Part shown: positions 17,288-26,083 of the stretch, piece after piece | How the letters are laid out: every line of letters starts with the position of its first letter | How positions within the stretch are numbered: position 1 is the first letter of the stretch | Origin: an uncultured Clostridiaceae bacterium | GTDB taxonomy: Bacteria > Bacillota > Clostridia > Lachnospirales > Lachnospiraceae | DNA length: 42,386 bases | Assembly (NCBI GenBank): GCA_902477765.1 | Contig: CABSIM010000024.1 | Span: 1-42,386 of the forward strand | Reading direction: 5' to 3' | The notes under the pieces: model-generated | The model's database searches: none | The model's input: the letters and a program-made list of their open reading frames with translations, nothing else | What the model was told of the DNA's origin: nothing | Made by a program: the position numbers and the translations under genes

Positions 17288-18504
17288 GATTTGAAAATCT
17301 CCCCGTCTTTCATCACGAACGTTACGTTCTGAAGCACACGGATATCCTTTAACGGGTCACTGTCCACGGCCACCACATCCGCCAGCTTTCCTGCCTCAAT
17401 GGAGCCTACTTTTCTGTCCCAGCCAAGCATCTGCGCCGCATTCTTTGTGGCTGTCAGAATGGCATCTTCCGGCGTAAAGCCGTCTTCCACCAGAAGTTCA
17501 AATTCCAGTGCCATGTTTCCGTGAGGGCTGAAAGGCGTTGCCGTATCTGTTCCGAAAGCAATCTTCACACCGGCCTCATAGGCTCTTCTCACTGCTTTCC
17601 TGTGGAGTTCCGCCACCACCGCGCATTTTTCCACCATGTGTCTGGGAATTCCTGCTTCCACGCCGTGTTTCATGATGTTATAGGGTGCACATAATGTGGG
17701 AACCAGCCAGGTCCCGTGTTCCACCATCATGCGGCATCCTTCCTCATCCATCATGGTTCCGTGCTCGATGGTATCCACGCCGGCTTCAATGGCCCACTTG
17801 ATTCCCAGTGCTCCATGGGTATGGGCTGAAGTCAGCTTTCCTTTTCTCTTTGCCTCCTCACAGATGGCTCTCATCTCTTCAACTGTAAACTCCGGAGCCC
17901 CCGGATCGTCTCCCACCGACATAACACCGCCGGTGGCCATCAGCTTGATCTGGTCCGCACCTCTTTTGAAATTCTCTCTGGCTGCGGCACGTCCTGCATC
18001 CGGGCTGTCCACAATCATTCCCATGGAAGCTTTTCCTCCTATGTAGGGATTGAAATGTGAGTCCGCATGGCCTCCTGTGGTTCCCAGCGGTTCTCCGCTG
18101 CAGAACAGCCTGGGGCCTTTCACCACGCCCTGTTCAATCATGTTTCTGAGGGCAATATCCGTGAAACCGGCAGAGCCTTCATCCCTGAGTCCCGTAAATC
18201 CTGCCATCAGATCTCTCATGGCATAAACATAGGATTTCAGGGTCAGTTCCCCGTATGTGGCAAAGTTCATGGGAGCCGTTCCCGACGGTTCTCCGTTCAT
18301 GTTCAGATGCACATGGCAGTCGATGAACCCCGGCATCACATATTTATCCGAGAGATCCACCACCTTCCGGTCTTCTCCTTCTTCGTCTGCTTTTCCGTAT
18401 TCCACTTTTTCTATTCTGTTTCCGTCAATATATACTCTGGCATTGTCCCTGAATTTCTTTTCCTCCACATCAAACAGATGCCCGCACAATAATACCTGTT
18501 TCAT
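17284..18504 (-). CDS. metal-dependent amidohydrolase, imidazolonepropionase/Xaa-peptidase-like (second paralog)
   Basis: 406 aa amidohydrolase-superfamily enzyme. It keeps a binuclear metal centre: HxH (His64, His66) in GFIDCHVHLNMNGE, the bridging Lys in GADQIKLMATGGVMS, His in LTSAHTHGALG, His in TIEHGTMMD and Asp in AFGTDTATPFS. The TGGVMSxGD loop is typical of the amidohydrolase family that includes Xaa-Arg/Lys carboxypeptidases and other dipeptidases. The start at 18504 has GGAGG 8 nt upstream; the frame opens at 18525 over the previous gene. It is a tandem paralog of the gene at 18522-19733, with the same motif order. Confidence 0.88.
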   Translation of the reverse strand: MKQVLLCGHLFDVEEKKFRDNARVYIDGNRIEKVEYGKADEEGEDRKVVDLSDKYVMPGFIDCHVHLNMNGEPSGTAPMNFATYGELTLKSYVYAMRDLMAGFTGLRDEGSAGFTDIALRNMIEQGVVKGPRLFCSGEPLGTTGGHADSHFNPYIGGKASMGMIVDSPDAGRAAARENFKRGADQIKLMATGGVMSVGDDPGAPEFTVEEMRAICEEAKRKGKLTSAHTHGALGIKWAIEAGVDTIEHGTMMDEEGCRMMVEHGTWLVPTLCAPYNIMKHGVEAGIPRHMVEKCAVVAELHRKAVRRAYEAGVKIAFGTDTATPFSPHGNMALEFELLVEDGFTPEDAILTATKNAAQMLGWDRKVGSIEAGKLADVVAVDSDPLKDIRVLQNVTFVMKDGEIFKS

Positions 18505-18521
18505 GTCCGTCTCCTCCCTGA

Positions 18522-19733
18522 TCACCGTTTATAGACGACTCCGTCCTTCATTACAAATGTACATCTGGTCATGACACGGATATCTTCCAGGGGATTTCCG
18601 TCAAAGGCAATGATATCCGCCAGCTTCGACTCCCGGATGGTTCCAACCTTATCCTGCCACTTCAGAAGTTCAGAATTGGTTCTGGTGGCAGCCAGCAGTG
18701 CCTGGGCAGGAGTAAATCCGTATCTGGTCATCAGTTCAAATTCGAAGGCCTGCTCACCATGGCGGTTGAAGGCGGTGCCGCTGTCGCTTCCGAATCCGAT
18801 CTTCACTCCCATGGCCAGCATTTTCTTCAGATGCTCTCCATGATTTTCCAGACAGAGCTCCGCCTTTTCCACCATCCAGGGCGCCAGAGCGCCTGTTTTT
18901 CCGGCTTCCACGATTCTGTATGCGGCAATGATGGTGGGAATCAGATAGGTTCCGTACTCCTTCATCAGTTCCATGCCTTCATCGTCAATGAGCATGCCGT
19001 GCTCAATGGAAGTAATCCCGGCCCTTACGGCGTTCTTGATGCCCTCTGCACCGTGAGCATGGGCAGATGAAAGCTTTCCTCTTGTATTGGCAATATCCAG
19101 CGCGGCCTTCATTTCTTCAAAACTCAGTTCCGGAGCACCCGGTTCGTCTCCATAGGACATGACGCCGCCGGTGGCCATCAGCTTGATCTGATCCGCGCCG
19201 TATTTGAAGGTATAACGGGCTGCTTTTCTGGCTTCATCCGGGCTGTTGACGATCTGGCCGAAGCTGCCCCCGGTGATTTCCGGCCGGAAATCCGTGTCTC
19301 CATGGCCTCCGGTGGAGCTGATGGCCACGCCGGACACCACCATTCTCGGTCCGTATACCAGTCCGCTGTCAATGGCATCACGAAGGGCCACATCCGTGAA
19401 GCCCACAGCGCCCTCGTCCCGGATTGTTGTAAACCCTGCCATCAGATCTGCCTGTGCGTGGACCATGGACATCAGCTGTACCTCTCCCACCGTTTTCTTG
19501 GCCATGGGATCCATACTGGTTTCTCCGTTCATGTTCACATGAACATGAGCGTCAATGAGTCCCGGCATTACAAATCTGCCGCTCAGGTCAATGACGGTTC
19601 CGTCTGCCGTATCAGCCTGGTCTGCCGGCACTACCTGTACGATCCTGTTTCCTTCCGTCACAACTGCCATATTTTCTTCCACGGATCCGTCTTCTCCCCG
19701 GAAAAGACGGCCGCATTTTATAATCTGCTTCAT
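18522..19733 (-). CDS. metal-dependent amidohydrolase, imidazolonepropionase/Xaa-peptidase-like (first paralog)
   Basis: 403 aa. Metal ligands are His63 and His65 (LIDAHVHVNMNGE), Lys184 (GADQIKLMATGGVMSYGD), His225 (SSAHAHGAEG), His245 (TSIEHGMLID) and Asp317 (GFGSDSGTAFN). Composite-domain strands at both ends (KQIIKCGRLF and TFVMKDGVVYKR) match cytosolic amidohydrolases with a beta-sandwich. It has no signal peptide, so its substrate must be imported, probably by the membrane protein encoded just upstream. Start at 19733 has GGGGAGAGG upstream. Members of this group hydrolyse dipeptides, N-acyl amino acids or cyclic imides; specificity is not readable. Confidence 0.88.
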   Translation of the reverse strand: MKQIIKCGRLFRGEDGSVEENMAVVTEGNRIVQVVPADQADTADGTVIDLSGRFVMPGLIDAHVHVNMNGETSMDPMAKKTVGEVQLMSMVHAQADLMAGFTTIRDEGAVGFTDVALRDAIDSGLVYGPRMVVSGVAISSTGGHGDTDFRPEITGGSFGQIVNSPDEARKAARYTFKYGADQIKLMATGGVMSYGDEPGAPELSFEEMKAALDIANTRGKLSSAHAHGAEGIKNAVRAGITSIEHGMLIDDEGMELMKEYGTYLIPTIIAAYRIVEAGKTGALAPWMVEKAELCLENHGEHLKKMLAMGVKIGFGSDSGTAFNRHGEQAFEFELMTRYGFTPAQALLAATRTNSELLKWQDKVGTIRESKLADIIAFDGNPLEDIRVMTRCTFVMKDGVVYKR

Positions 19734-19844
19734 GATTCCTCTCCCCTCTCTGAATGATGGATGTTCGCGGAAATCCGGACGGTTCCGGACATTCCGACCG
19801 CTCTCATGTTCTGGTGTACCCGTCTTTGCGCCTGCAGAACATCG

Positions 19845-21059
19845 TTAAAAGATCATGGGAACAATGATTCCTGCAAAGACCACGGATGCCACGGATACGG
19901 TGGTGAATCCGGCAATCAGCATTTTGGGAAGAAGTGCCCCCGACAGTGCCTCTTTCTGTTCCGGAGACGCATCTATGGTATTCACCACTTCATCGGTGAC
20001 AATCTGGGTACAGGGATACCCGAACAGTGCCGTAATGCCTATGGCCACGGAAATGGGGGCAGAGTAATGGAAACACTTTCCGGCCAGTATGGAAAGGAAT
20101 CCGATGCCTGCCACGCAGAATAACAGCATGCCCACCAGCGGCACGATCATATCCAGCAGAGATTCCACAGTCACGGACGTAAAGTTGCCCGGCAGAATCG
20201 CCAGTGTTCCCAGCATCAGGATACCGAAGCAGTTGGCCTTCTGAAGGGAATCCCGGTCCAGAAACCCGATTTCCGTAAACAGCACGCCGAAAATCAGGTA
20301 AGAAATGCTGGAATTCAGAATCGGCTGAGTTGCTCCCGGAAGCAGAGTCAGGTTGGAAACCCAGGTGGCCACAGATGCCGTAAGCGCCAGTTTGAACATG
20401 ATGATTCCCGAAGTCTTGCTCCATTCCGGCATCTGTTTGATCAGACGCAGGTTAAGATTCCATTCTTTTCCTGACGCGGTGTTCTTTTTATATCCCGGAG
20501 TTCCGATTCCCTCTTTCAGGAGACGGGATGCCTCCATTTTCAGACATCTGGACGCCACCGGAAGTCCGAAAAACATCTGAAGAGAACAGATCAGGGTCGC
20601 ATAGGCGGCCAGTTCCGGCCTTCCTGCTTCGTTTGCGGCATTGGAAGTAAGGATCGTTGCAATCACGCCGCCGGAAATCGGCGGAGCCGCACAGAGTGCA
20701 TAATCTCTGCCGAAAAGCCAGCTGCCGATGGTAAAGGCAATGACTGCAATGCCCACCAGGCCGGCACAGGCCACCAGAACCGTCTTCCATTCACGGATCA
20801 GTTCTTTCAGATTGATCATGGTTCCCAGATTGGTGATCATCATGGCAATTCCGAAAGAGTTCATGATTGCCGGCAGTCCCGTATTGTTGAGGGAGTCCTT
20901 GGGGATGATTCCTGTCAGAAAACCTACCAGATAACAGAGACATCCGATGATAATTGCGGAGATTACAGCCCTGGTTTTATAGGCAACCGTATCGCCGAAC
21001 AGGCCGAATACCAGCGTAAAAACCATAAAGCTGAACAGCGGGGTCCAAAGTGTTTCCAT
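19845..21059 (-). CDS. polytopic membrane transporter-like protein of uncertain family
   Basis: 404 aa with about 10-11 hydrophobic segments and a charged cytoplasmic loop near residues 170-215 (KMEASRLLKEGIGTPGYKKN). A helix-break motif in the first half, CAAPPISGGVIATILTSNAANE, and the repeat-like second half resemble sodium- or proton-coupled carriers with two inverted repeats, for example glutamate/sodium symporter-like or DUF3100-type proteins; I cannot assign one family. Start at 21059 follows GGTAGG. It is the first gene of the operon with two amidohydrolases and the HAD protein, so import of a peptide- or amide-type substrate is the simplest reading. Confidence 0.75.
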   Translation of the reverse strand: METLWTPLFSFMVFTLVFGLFGDTVAYKTRAVISAIIIGCLCYLVGFLTGIIPKDSLNNTGLPAIMNSFGIAMMITNLGTMINLKELIREWKTVLVACAGLVGIAVIAFTIGSWLFGRDYALCAAPPISGGVIATILTSNAANEAGRPELAAYATLICSLQMFFGLPVASRCLKMEASRLLKEGIGTPGYKKNTASGKEWNLNLRLIKQMPEWSKTSGIIMFKLALTASVATWVSNLTLLPGATQPILNSSISYLIFGVLFTEIGFLDRDSLQKANCFGILMLGTLAILPGNFTSVTVESLLDMIVPLVGMLLFCVAGIGFLSILAGKCFHYSAPISVAIGITALFGYPCTQIVTDEVVNTIDASPEQKEALSGALLPKMLIAGFTTVSVASVVFAGIIVPMIF

Positions 21060-21090
21060 TTCCGTATACCTACCTTATATTTTTCTTCCG

Positions 21091-21152
21091 TACACCATTT
21101 TCTTTTTCGGTGCAACGCTTTAAATAATATAACACTTTAAACCGATGGTGTA
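21091..21152 (-). promoter_or_regulatory. inverted-repeat operator pair around the transporter promoter
   Basis: TACACCAT (21091-21098) and ATGGTGTA (21145-21152) form a perfect 8-bp inverted repeat 46 bp apart, one arm inside the transcribed leader and the other overlapping the -35 element. A repressor binding both could loop or block the promoter. The pair also contains two CTTTAAA repeats (21118-21124, 21135-21141). No regulator gene adjoins it. Confidence 0.45.
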
Positions 21153-21154
21153 AA
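21126..21154 (-). promoter_or_regulatory. promoter of the transporter-amidohydrolase operon
   Basis: TTTACA (21149-21154), a 17-bp spacer and TATATT (21126-21131) on the minus strand. The predicted start near 21119 gives a leader of about 60 nt. Confidence 0.7.
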
Positions 21155-21233
21155 GTTCTTTTGCTGCTTTTGCTGAAACTTTTTCCATTTCCTCCCTCTC
21201 CCTTTTCTGTCTGTCTTTCCGGCAACGGATGCC

Positions 21234-21278
21234 AAAAAAGGACTGCTCACCGGTTTCCGGTGAAACAGTCCCTTTTTT
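21234..21278 (-). terminator. bidirectional terminator between pgm and the transporter operon
   Basis: A nested hairpin, GGACTG/CAGTCC outside and CACCGG/CCGGTG inside, flanked by A6 on the left and T6 on the right, so it can stop transcription on either strand. On the minus strand it ends the phosphoglucomutase transcript. Confidence 0.9.
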
Positions 21279-21326
21279 CTTTTCCGATTTCTTCCGGGGG
21301 CCTTCCGGCCTTCCCCGTCGGTATTT

Positions 21327-23063
21327 TTACATCATCTTATTTACCAGATCCATCAGTTCTTTTCCCAGTTTTTCTGCCTTTTCGTCGGCATCTGCCAGGG
21401 AAGTTCCCTTGACTCCGTAATAGAATTTGATCTTGGGTTCCGTGCCGGACGGACGGATACACAGCCATGCACCGTCATTCATATCATAATACAGCACGTT
21501 GGATACAGGAAGTCCGGTGGGCTTCACAGCGCCTGTGGCCAGATCCGTGATGGTGTCCGCCTTATAATCCCTGACAGAAACCACCTGATATCCTCCCATT
21601 TCTCTCGGAGGATTCTTCCGGAAACTCTCCATGATATCCTGAATCTTCTGCAGACCTTCTATTCCTTTCAGACCAATGGATTTTACCGTATCCTTATAGT
21701 AACCGTATTTTTCATACATGGCCACCATGGCATCCCAGAGGGTCATGCCCTTTTCCTTATAATAAGCGGCAGCTTCACAGAGTGCAGCCGTGGCGGAAAT
21801 GGCATCCTTGTCGCGGGCATAGGTGCCGATGAGGCAGCCATAGCTCTCTTCCATGCCGAACATATAGGTTCCCTTTCCGGTCTGTTCTTCCTTCAGGATC
21901 TGCTGTCCGATATACTTGAATCCGGTGAGAACCTCCACCAGCTCACAGCCGTAATTTCTGGCCACCGCGTCCACCAGATTGGTGCTGACAATGGATTTGA
22001 TAACCTGTCCGTCAGCCGGTATGGTTCCCTTGGCCTGTTTCTGGCTCAGAACATAATCACACAGCAGAGCGCCGGACATGTTGCCGGTAAGAGGAATATA
22101 CTCTCCGGAAGCAGCGTCTTTCACATATACGCCCAGACGGTCCGCATCCGGATCCGTAGCCAGAACCAGATCGGCATTCTTCTCTTTTGCCAGCTTAAGT
22201 CCAAGGGTAAATGCCTCTTCCGCTTCCGGATTGGGATAGCTCACTGTCGGGAAATCTCCGTCCGGCAGCTCCTGCTCGGGAACCACATAGACGTTCTCAA
22301 ATCCGATTTCCTTCATGACTCTCCTGGCCGGTATGTTTCCGGTGCCGTGAAGAGGTGTATAGACAATGGTAATGTCTTTCTGCATCCGGTTGATGGCTTC
22401 CTGATTTACCACCTGAGCTTTCACCTGAGCAATATATCTGTCATCGATTTCTTTTCCGATCACCTGATAGGTACCTGCTTTTTCCGCTTCTTCCACGGTG
22501 GTGGTCTTCACTGTGGACAGATCCTCAATGGCCAGGACCTCCGCCGTGACTCCCTTGTCGTGGGGCGGTGTGAACTGGGCACCGTCTTCCCAGTATACTT
22601 TATAGCCGTTGTACTCCGGCGGATTATGGCTGGCTGTGATATTGATTCCGGCAATGCATCCCAGTTCTCTGACTGCAAAGGACAGTTCCGGAGTCGGTCT
22701 CAGCGATTCGAATTTATAGGCTTTGATCCCGTTGGCCGCCAGTGTCAGTGCTGCCTCCATGGCAAATTCCGGAGACATGTGCCGGGAATCAAAGGCAATG
22801 GCTACGCCTTTTGCGGCGCCGCCCTGTTTGATGATATAATTTGCAAGACCCTGTGTGGCACGGCGCACGGTGTAGATATTCATACGGTTGATGCCTGCTC
22901 CGATGATTCCGCGGAGACCTGCCGTACCAAATTCCAGATCCATGTAAAACCGTTCCCTGATCTCATTCTCATCTTCTGCGATGGCACGCAGTTCTGCTTT
23001 GGTCTGTTCATCAAAATACGGGTTTTCCAGCCATTCCCGGTAGATCTTCATATAATCCTTCAT
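21327..23063 (-). CDS. pgcA: phospho-sugar mutase (alpha-phosphoglucomutase)
   Basis: 578 aa, matching the length of Bacillus PgcA-type enzymes. It interconverts glucose 1- and 6-phosphate through a phosphoserine. Motifs are GTAGLRGIIGAGINRMN, the active Ser145 in ITASHNPPEYNGYK, the Mg loop ATDPDADRLGVY, the sugar loop GMEESYGCLIG, and the C-terminal phosphate loop RPSGTEPKIKFY. Start at 23063 has GGGGAG upstream. A -10-like TATAAT lies at 23124-23129 with a weak -35. It supplies glucose 1-phosphate for wall glycan and glycogen synthesis, and appears monocistronic. Confidence 0.94.
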   Translation of the reverse strand: MKDYMKIYREWLENPYFDEQTKAELRAIAEDENEIRERFYMDLEFGTAGLRGIIGAGINRMNIYTVRRATQGLANYIIKQGGAAKGVAIAFDSRHMSPEFAMEAALTLAANGIKAYKFESLRPTPELSFAVRELGCIAGINITASHNPPEYNGYKVYWEDGAQFTPPHDKGVTAEVLAIEDLSTVKTTTVEEAEKAGTYQVIGKEIDDRYIAQVKAQVVNQEAINRMQKDITIVYTPLHGTGNIPARRVMKEIGFENVYVVPEQELPDGDFPTVSYPNPEAEEAFTLGLKLAKEKNADLVLATDPDADRLGVYVKDAASGEYIPLTGNMSGALLCDYVLSQKQAKGTIPADGQVIKSIVSTNLVDAVARNYGCELVEVLTGFKYIGQQILKEEQTGKGTYMFGMEESYGCLIGTYARDKDAISATAALCEAAAYYKEKGMTLWDAMVAMYEKYGYYKDTVKSIGLKGIEGLQKIQDIMESFRKNPPREMGGYQVVSVRDYKADTITDLATGAVKPTGLPVSNVLYYDMNDGAWLCIRPSGTEPKIKFYYGVKGTSLADADEKAEKLGKELMDLVNKMM

Positions 23064-23195
23064 CTGCTTGAACTCCCCTCGCTATATTTAAGTCCCCGTC
23101 TTTCTGCGGAAACTTCTGCTCTTATTATAGTACAAATACCCGGAAAAAGAAAGCGTTTTCCAATGGCCGGAAACACCGACGGACCGGCCTTCCGC

Positions 23196-24182
23196 CTACA
23201 GAAGACTGGCGATGAATTCTTCCCTGGCGCTCTGCTGCTGCTCCAGGCTCTTTATTTTATCCGCATTTCTGGCAGGGATCCAGGCCTTATTGGCATTGTA
23301 ATAAAAGTTGATCTGTTTCCAGTATTTTTCAGGATACAGAAACAGACAGTACAGGCATTCCTTCTCCGTACGGGTCAGGGGAAGCACCCGTTCATATGCC
23401 TCCAGCATGGACGCTCCCAGGAATCTGCTCCAGTCATGTTTTTCCATGACCTTGCGCATGAAGTAATAAAGGTCCTCTGCCTGAAGGCCCAGATGCATCT
23501 TGCTGAATTCCGTCACCGCCACATAATTTCTGCCGATCAGCACATGGTGCTGATTCAGTTCTCCGTGGCAGACATGATATTCTTCCCGGAGGGCATCCCC
23601 TTCCCGCAGAAACAGTTCCCGCATGCGTTCACAGGCTTCTGCCGCCTGGTCGTAGAATCTCTGGAAGCTTCCGATGACACAGAGTTCGAATTCATTTTTC
23701 CGCTGTTTCCCCCGGATAAAGGATCTGGCTTTTTTCAGTTCCCGGTTATGTCTTTCCATGGCAGCATAAAGCGGCGGCGACACCATGGATTTCAGGTTCC
23801 ATTCTTCCCTGGCCGGAACCGTTCTGAGAAGTTTGTGAAGGACGGCAATCTGACGGATAGCCGACAGAATCTCTCTGGTATCCTTGATGTCACACTCCCT
23901 GTCCGCAAACCAGTCCTTGACCACAAATCTGGTTCCGTCCTCCGCCGCAGAAATCAGCTCCCCTTCCCGGTTTCTGAGATACTGATCCACTTTCAGGCTT
24001 TCACATTCCTCCACGGACTGCAGGACCTTTTCCTCAAATTCCAGCCGTTTCACGGTTCCTTTATATTCTTTTAAAAGTTTCAGGCCCCGGTCCGTTTCAA
24101 AAATCCACGCCCCGCGGCCTTTTCTCAAGCTTTCCACCTGAAGCTCATACTGGCCGATGACCTCCGTATTCCAATCATTCAC
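23196..24182 (-). CDS. CotS-family spore coat protein, kinase-like fold
   Basis: 328 aa with the aminoglycoside-phosphotransferase/choline-kinase-like fold of CotS and YutH-type spore coat proteins. It has the early segment GAWIFETDRGLKLLKEYKG (nucleotide-lobe Lys), AIRQIAVLHKLLRT, the catalytic-loop-like YHVCHGELNQHHVLIG, and VTEFSKMHLGLQAEDLYYFMRKVMEKHDW. The catalytic loop has Glu where active kinases have Asp, and the metal-binding DxD is TEF here, so it may be a pseudokinase. The preferred start is GTG 24182 with GGAGG 7 nt upstream; ATG 24203 has no ribosome site. It is 70 bp after cca and probably in the same transcription unit. Confidence 0.75.
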   Translation of the reverse strand: MNDWNTEVIGQYELQVESLRKGRGAWIFETDRGLKLLKEYKGTVKRLEFEEKVLQSVEECESLKVDQYLRNREGELISAAEDGTRFVVKDWFADRECDIKDTREILSAIRQIAVLHKLLRTVPAREEWNLKSMVSPPLYAAMERHNRELKKARSFIRGKQRKNEFELCVIGSFQRFYDQAAEACERMRELFLREGDALREEYHVCHGELNQHHVLIGRNYVAVTEFSKMHLGLQAEDLYYFMRKVMEKHDWSRFLGASMLEAYERVLPLTRTEKECLYCLFLYPEKYWKQINFYYNANKAWIPARNADKIKSLEQQQSAREEFIASLL

Positions 24183-24252
24183 ATGCGTCCCTCCATATCC
24201 CATCTAAGCTACTTCTAGGGTATGAAAAGGAAGATTGAAATATGAAGACAAA

Positions 24253-25485
24253 TTACAGGCGGTCTTTTAATTTTTCCAGGAGAATATCCTTTCTGTTCCA
24301 TTCCGGGCGCTCCAGCACCAGCTCAAAGAGCCCGGACAGTGCCTCTCCGATTTCTTTTCCGGGTTTTATTCCTGCAGCCATCAGGTCCTGCCCGTTGACT
24401 GCCATTGTTTTCAGACTGATGCAGTCACCTGCATCCAGAATTTCCCGGCGAAGGCTGTCCAGCCTGCCGGCAGTGCCTTTTTCCGGAAGTCCCCGGAATT
24501 CTTCTTCCAGGGCCTTCAGTTTCAGAATTCCTTCCATCTGATAGGACGTGGTCCGGCTCATCAGTCTCCGGACCGCCGTTTTCTCCGCCGGCAGATGGTT
24601 TCCGAACCCGCTTACCATGGCTTTCACGTTGCCGATGGTCTCGTTGTCCGACTTCAGCCCCTTCAGAATCCTGACTGTGTCTTCCGGTCTGGAATACCGG
24701 AGAAATCCGGCCCACCGCATGGATTTCTCTGCCGGCAGCCCGGCAATCATCTGCAGAGCCTCTTTCTGCCGGTTTTCCGGATAGCCGGAAAATACCTGGT
24801 CAAATTTCTCCGACACATACCGGCTGATTCCCGTTTCCTTCACCATGACCATTTTCTCCGGGTGCTGCGAAAGAAGCAGTTTCAGCAGTTCCGTATGAAT
24901 TCTTTCCCGGCTTACCTTGAGAAGATTCGGAGCAATCTCCCCCACGGCAGCCAGAGTCTCCTCCTGTATGGAAAAGTTCAGCTGGGCTGCAAACCGGACG
25001 GCTCTGAGAATCCGCAGCGCATCTTCCCCGAACCGCTCTTCAGGGCTTCCCACACAGCGGATTATCCCTTTTTTCAGATCTTCCATACCGCCGAAAATAT
25101 CCACCACGCCGGTTTCATGGCTGTAGGCCATGGCGTTGATGGTGAAATCCCTGCGTTTCAGGTCCTCTTCCAGATTTTTGGTAAATTCCACGGAATCCGG
25201 ATGCCGTCCGTCATGGTATTCGCCGTCAATCCGGTAGGTGGTCACTTCATACCCCTTCCGGTTCCTGATTACGGTCACGGTTCCATGTTTCAGTCCCGTA
25301 TCCACGGTTCTGGGGAAAATTTCTTTCACTTCCCCTGGCTTTGCGGAAGTGGTAATGTCCCAGTCTTCCGGTACGCGTCCAAGGATCGTATCCCGGACAC
25401 AGCCGCCCACGGCAAAAGCAGAAAAGCCCTGTTCCCTGATTTTGCCTATGATCCATTCCACTTCATCGGGCATTTCGATCCTCAT
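24253..25485 (-). CDS. cca: CCA tRNA nucleotidyltransferase (class II)
   Basis: 410 aa. It adds or repairs the CCA tail of tRNAs. The head domain shows AVGGCVRDTILGRVPEDWDITTSAKP (GG and DxD catalytic motifs), then RDFTINAMAYS, GGMEDLKKGIIRCVGSPEERFGEDALRILRAVRFAAQL and SRERIHTELLKLL, the standard motif series for class II enzymes. An HD phosphohydrolase motif is absent, as usual in this Firmicute type. Start at 25485 has GAGGTGA. It follows bioY by 19 bp in what looks like the proS operon. Confidence 0.95.
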   Translation of the reverse strand: MRIEMPDEVEWIIGKIREQGFSAFAVGGCVRDTILGRVPEDWDITTSAKPGEVKEIFPRTVDTGLKHGTVTVIRNRKGYEVTTYRIDGEYHDGRHPDSVEFTKNLEEDLKRRDFTINAMAYSHETGVVDIFGGMEDLKKGIIRCVGSPEERFGEDALRILRAVRFAAQLNFSIQEETLAAVGEIAPNLLKVSRERIHTELLKLLLSQHPEKMVMVKETGISRYVSEKFDQVFSGYPENRQKEALQMIAGLPAEKSMRWAGFLRYSRPEDTVRILKGLKSDNETIGNVKAMVSGFGNHLPAEKTAVRRLMSRTTSYQMEGILKLKALEEEFRGLPEKGTAGRLDSLRREILDAGDCISLKTMAVNGQDLMAAGIKPGKEIGEALSGLFELVLERPEWNRKDILLEKLKDRL

Positions 25486-25504
25486 CCACTCACCTCAGTT
25501 TCCG

Positions 25505-26071
25505 TCACATGTTCTCAAATACAGGGATCAGCCGTCTTGCCAGCACCGAGGCCAGAACACACAGAATCAGATCCCCGCCCACCGTCAGAAGGAAACAGTT
25601 GATCAGCACCAGTTTCCATCCCACGGTCACATGAAGAATATAGTTGCTGCAGACATAAAAATATATCATTCCGCACAGATACATGGCTGCCAGTCCGCAG
25701 AAAGAGCACCAGAAAAGCCAGGGAAACGTCATGCGGCGTCTCCCTTCATAAACTTTCCCGGTCACAAACGCGGCAGCGGCAAATCCCAGAAGGAATCCGA
25801 AGGTGGGTTTCAGAAGATACGCCGGTCCTCCTCCGGATGCAAAGACCGGAATCCCGCACAGACCTATGACCAGATACGTGCAGACGCTGGCCAGAGCCAG
25901 CCGGCTTCCCAGAACCAGAGCCGCCAGCAGGACAAAAAAGAACTGCAGCGTAAAATGCATGGGCACCGGCTGAACCGGTATGGTGATCTTTAAAAACGCC
26001 CCCACGGCAACCAGGGCTGAAAACAGACCTCCCATGGCCAGGTCCCGGATCGTCAAAGTTTTTCCTCTCAT
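25505..26071 (-). CDS. bioY: biotin transporter, BioY S-component
   Basis: 188 aa, six hydrophobic spans, typical length for the substrate-binding S-component of ECF biotin transporters. Signatures are LVAVGAFLKITIPVQPVPMHFTLQFFFVLLAALVLG and YLVIGLCGIPVFASGGGPAYLLKPTFGFLLGF, the latter the classic BioY signature. No dedicated ATPase or T-component adjoins, so it would share the group II energy-coupling module encoded elsewhere. Start at 26071 has AGAGAGG upstream. It sits 12 bp after proS. No BirA operator is seen next to it, consistent with expression from the operon promoter. Confidence 0.95.
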   Translation of the reverse strand: MRGKTLTIRDLAMGGLFSALVAVGAFLKITIPVQPVPMHFTLQFFFVLLAALVLGSRLALASVCTYLVIGLCGIPVFASGGGPAYLLKPTFGFLLGFAAAAFVTGKVYEGRRRMTFPWLFWCSFCGLAAMYLCGMIYFYVCSNYILHVTVGWKLVLINCFLLTVGGDLILCVLASVLARRLIPVFENM

Positions 26072-26083
26072 GGAATCCTCTCT

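Noticed and set aside
22347..24074. Open frame of about 575 codons on the plus strand
   Set aside because: It overlaps pgcA and the CotS-like gene in antisense, with composition typical of a shadow frame.
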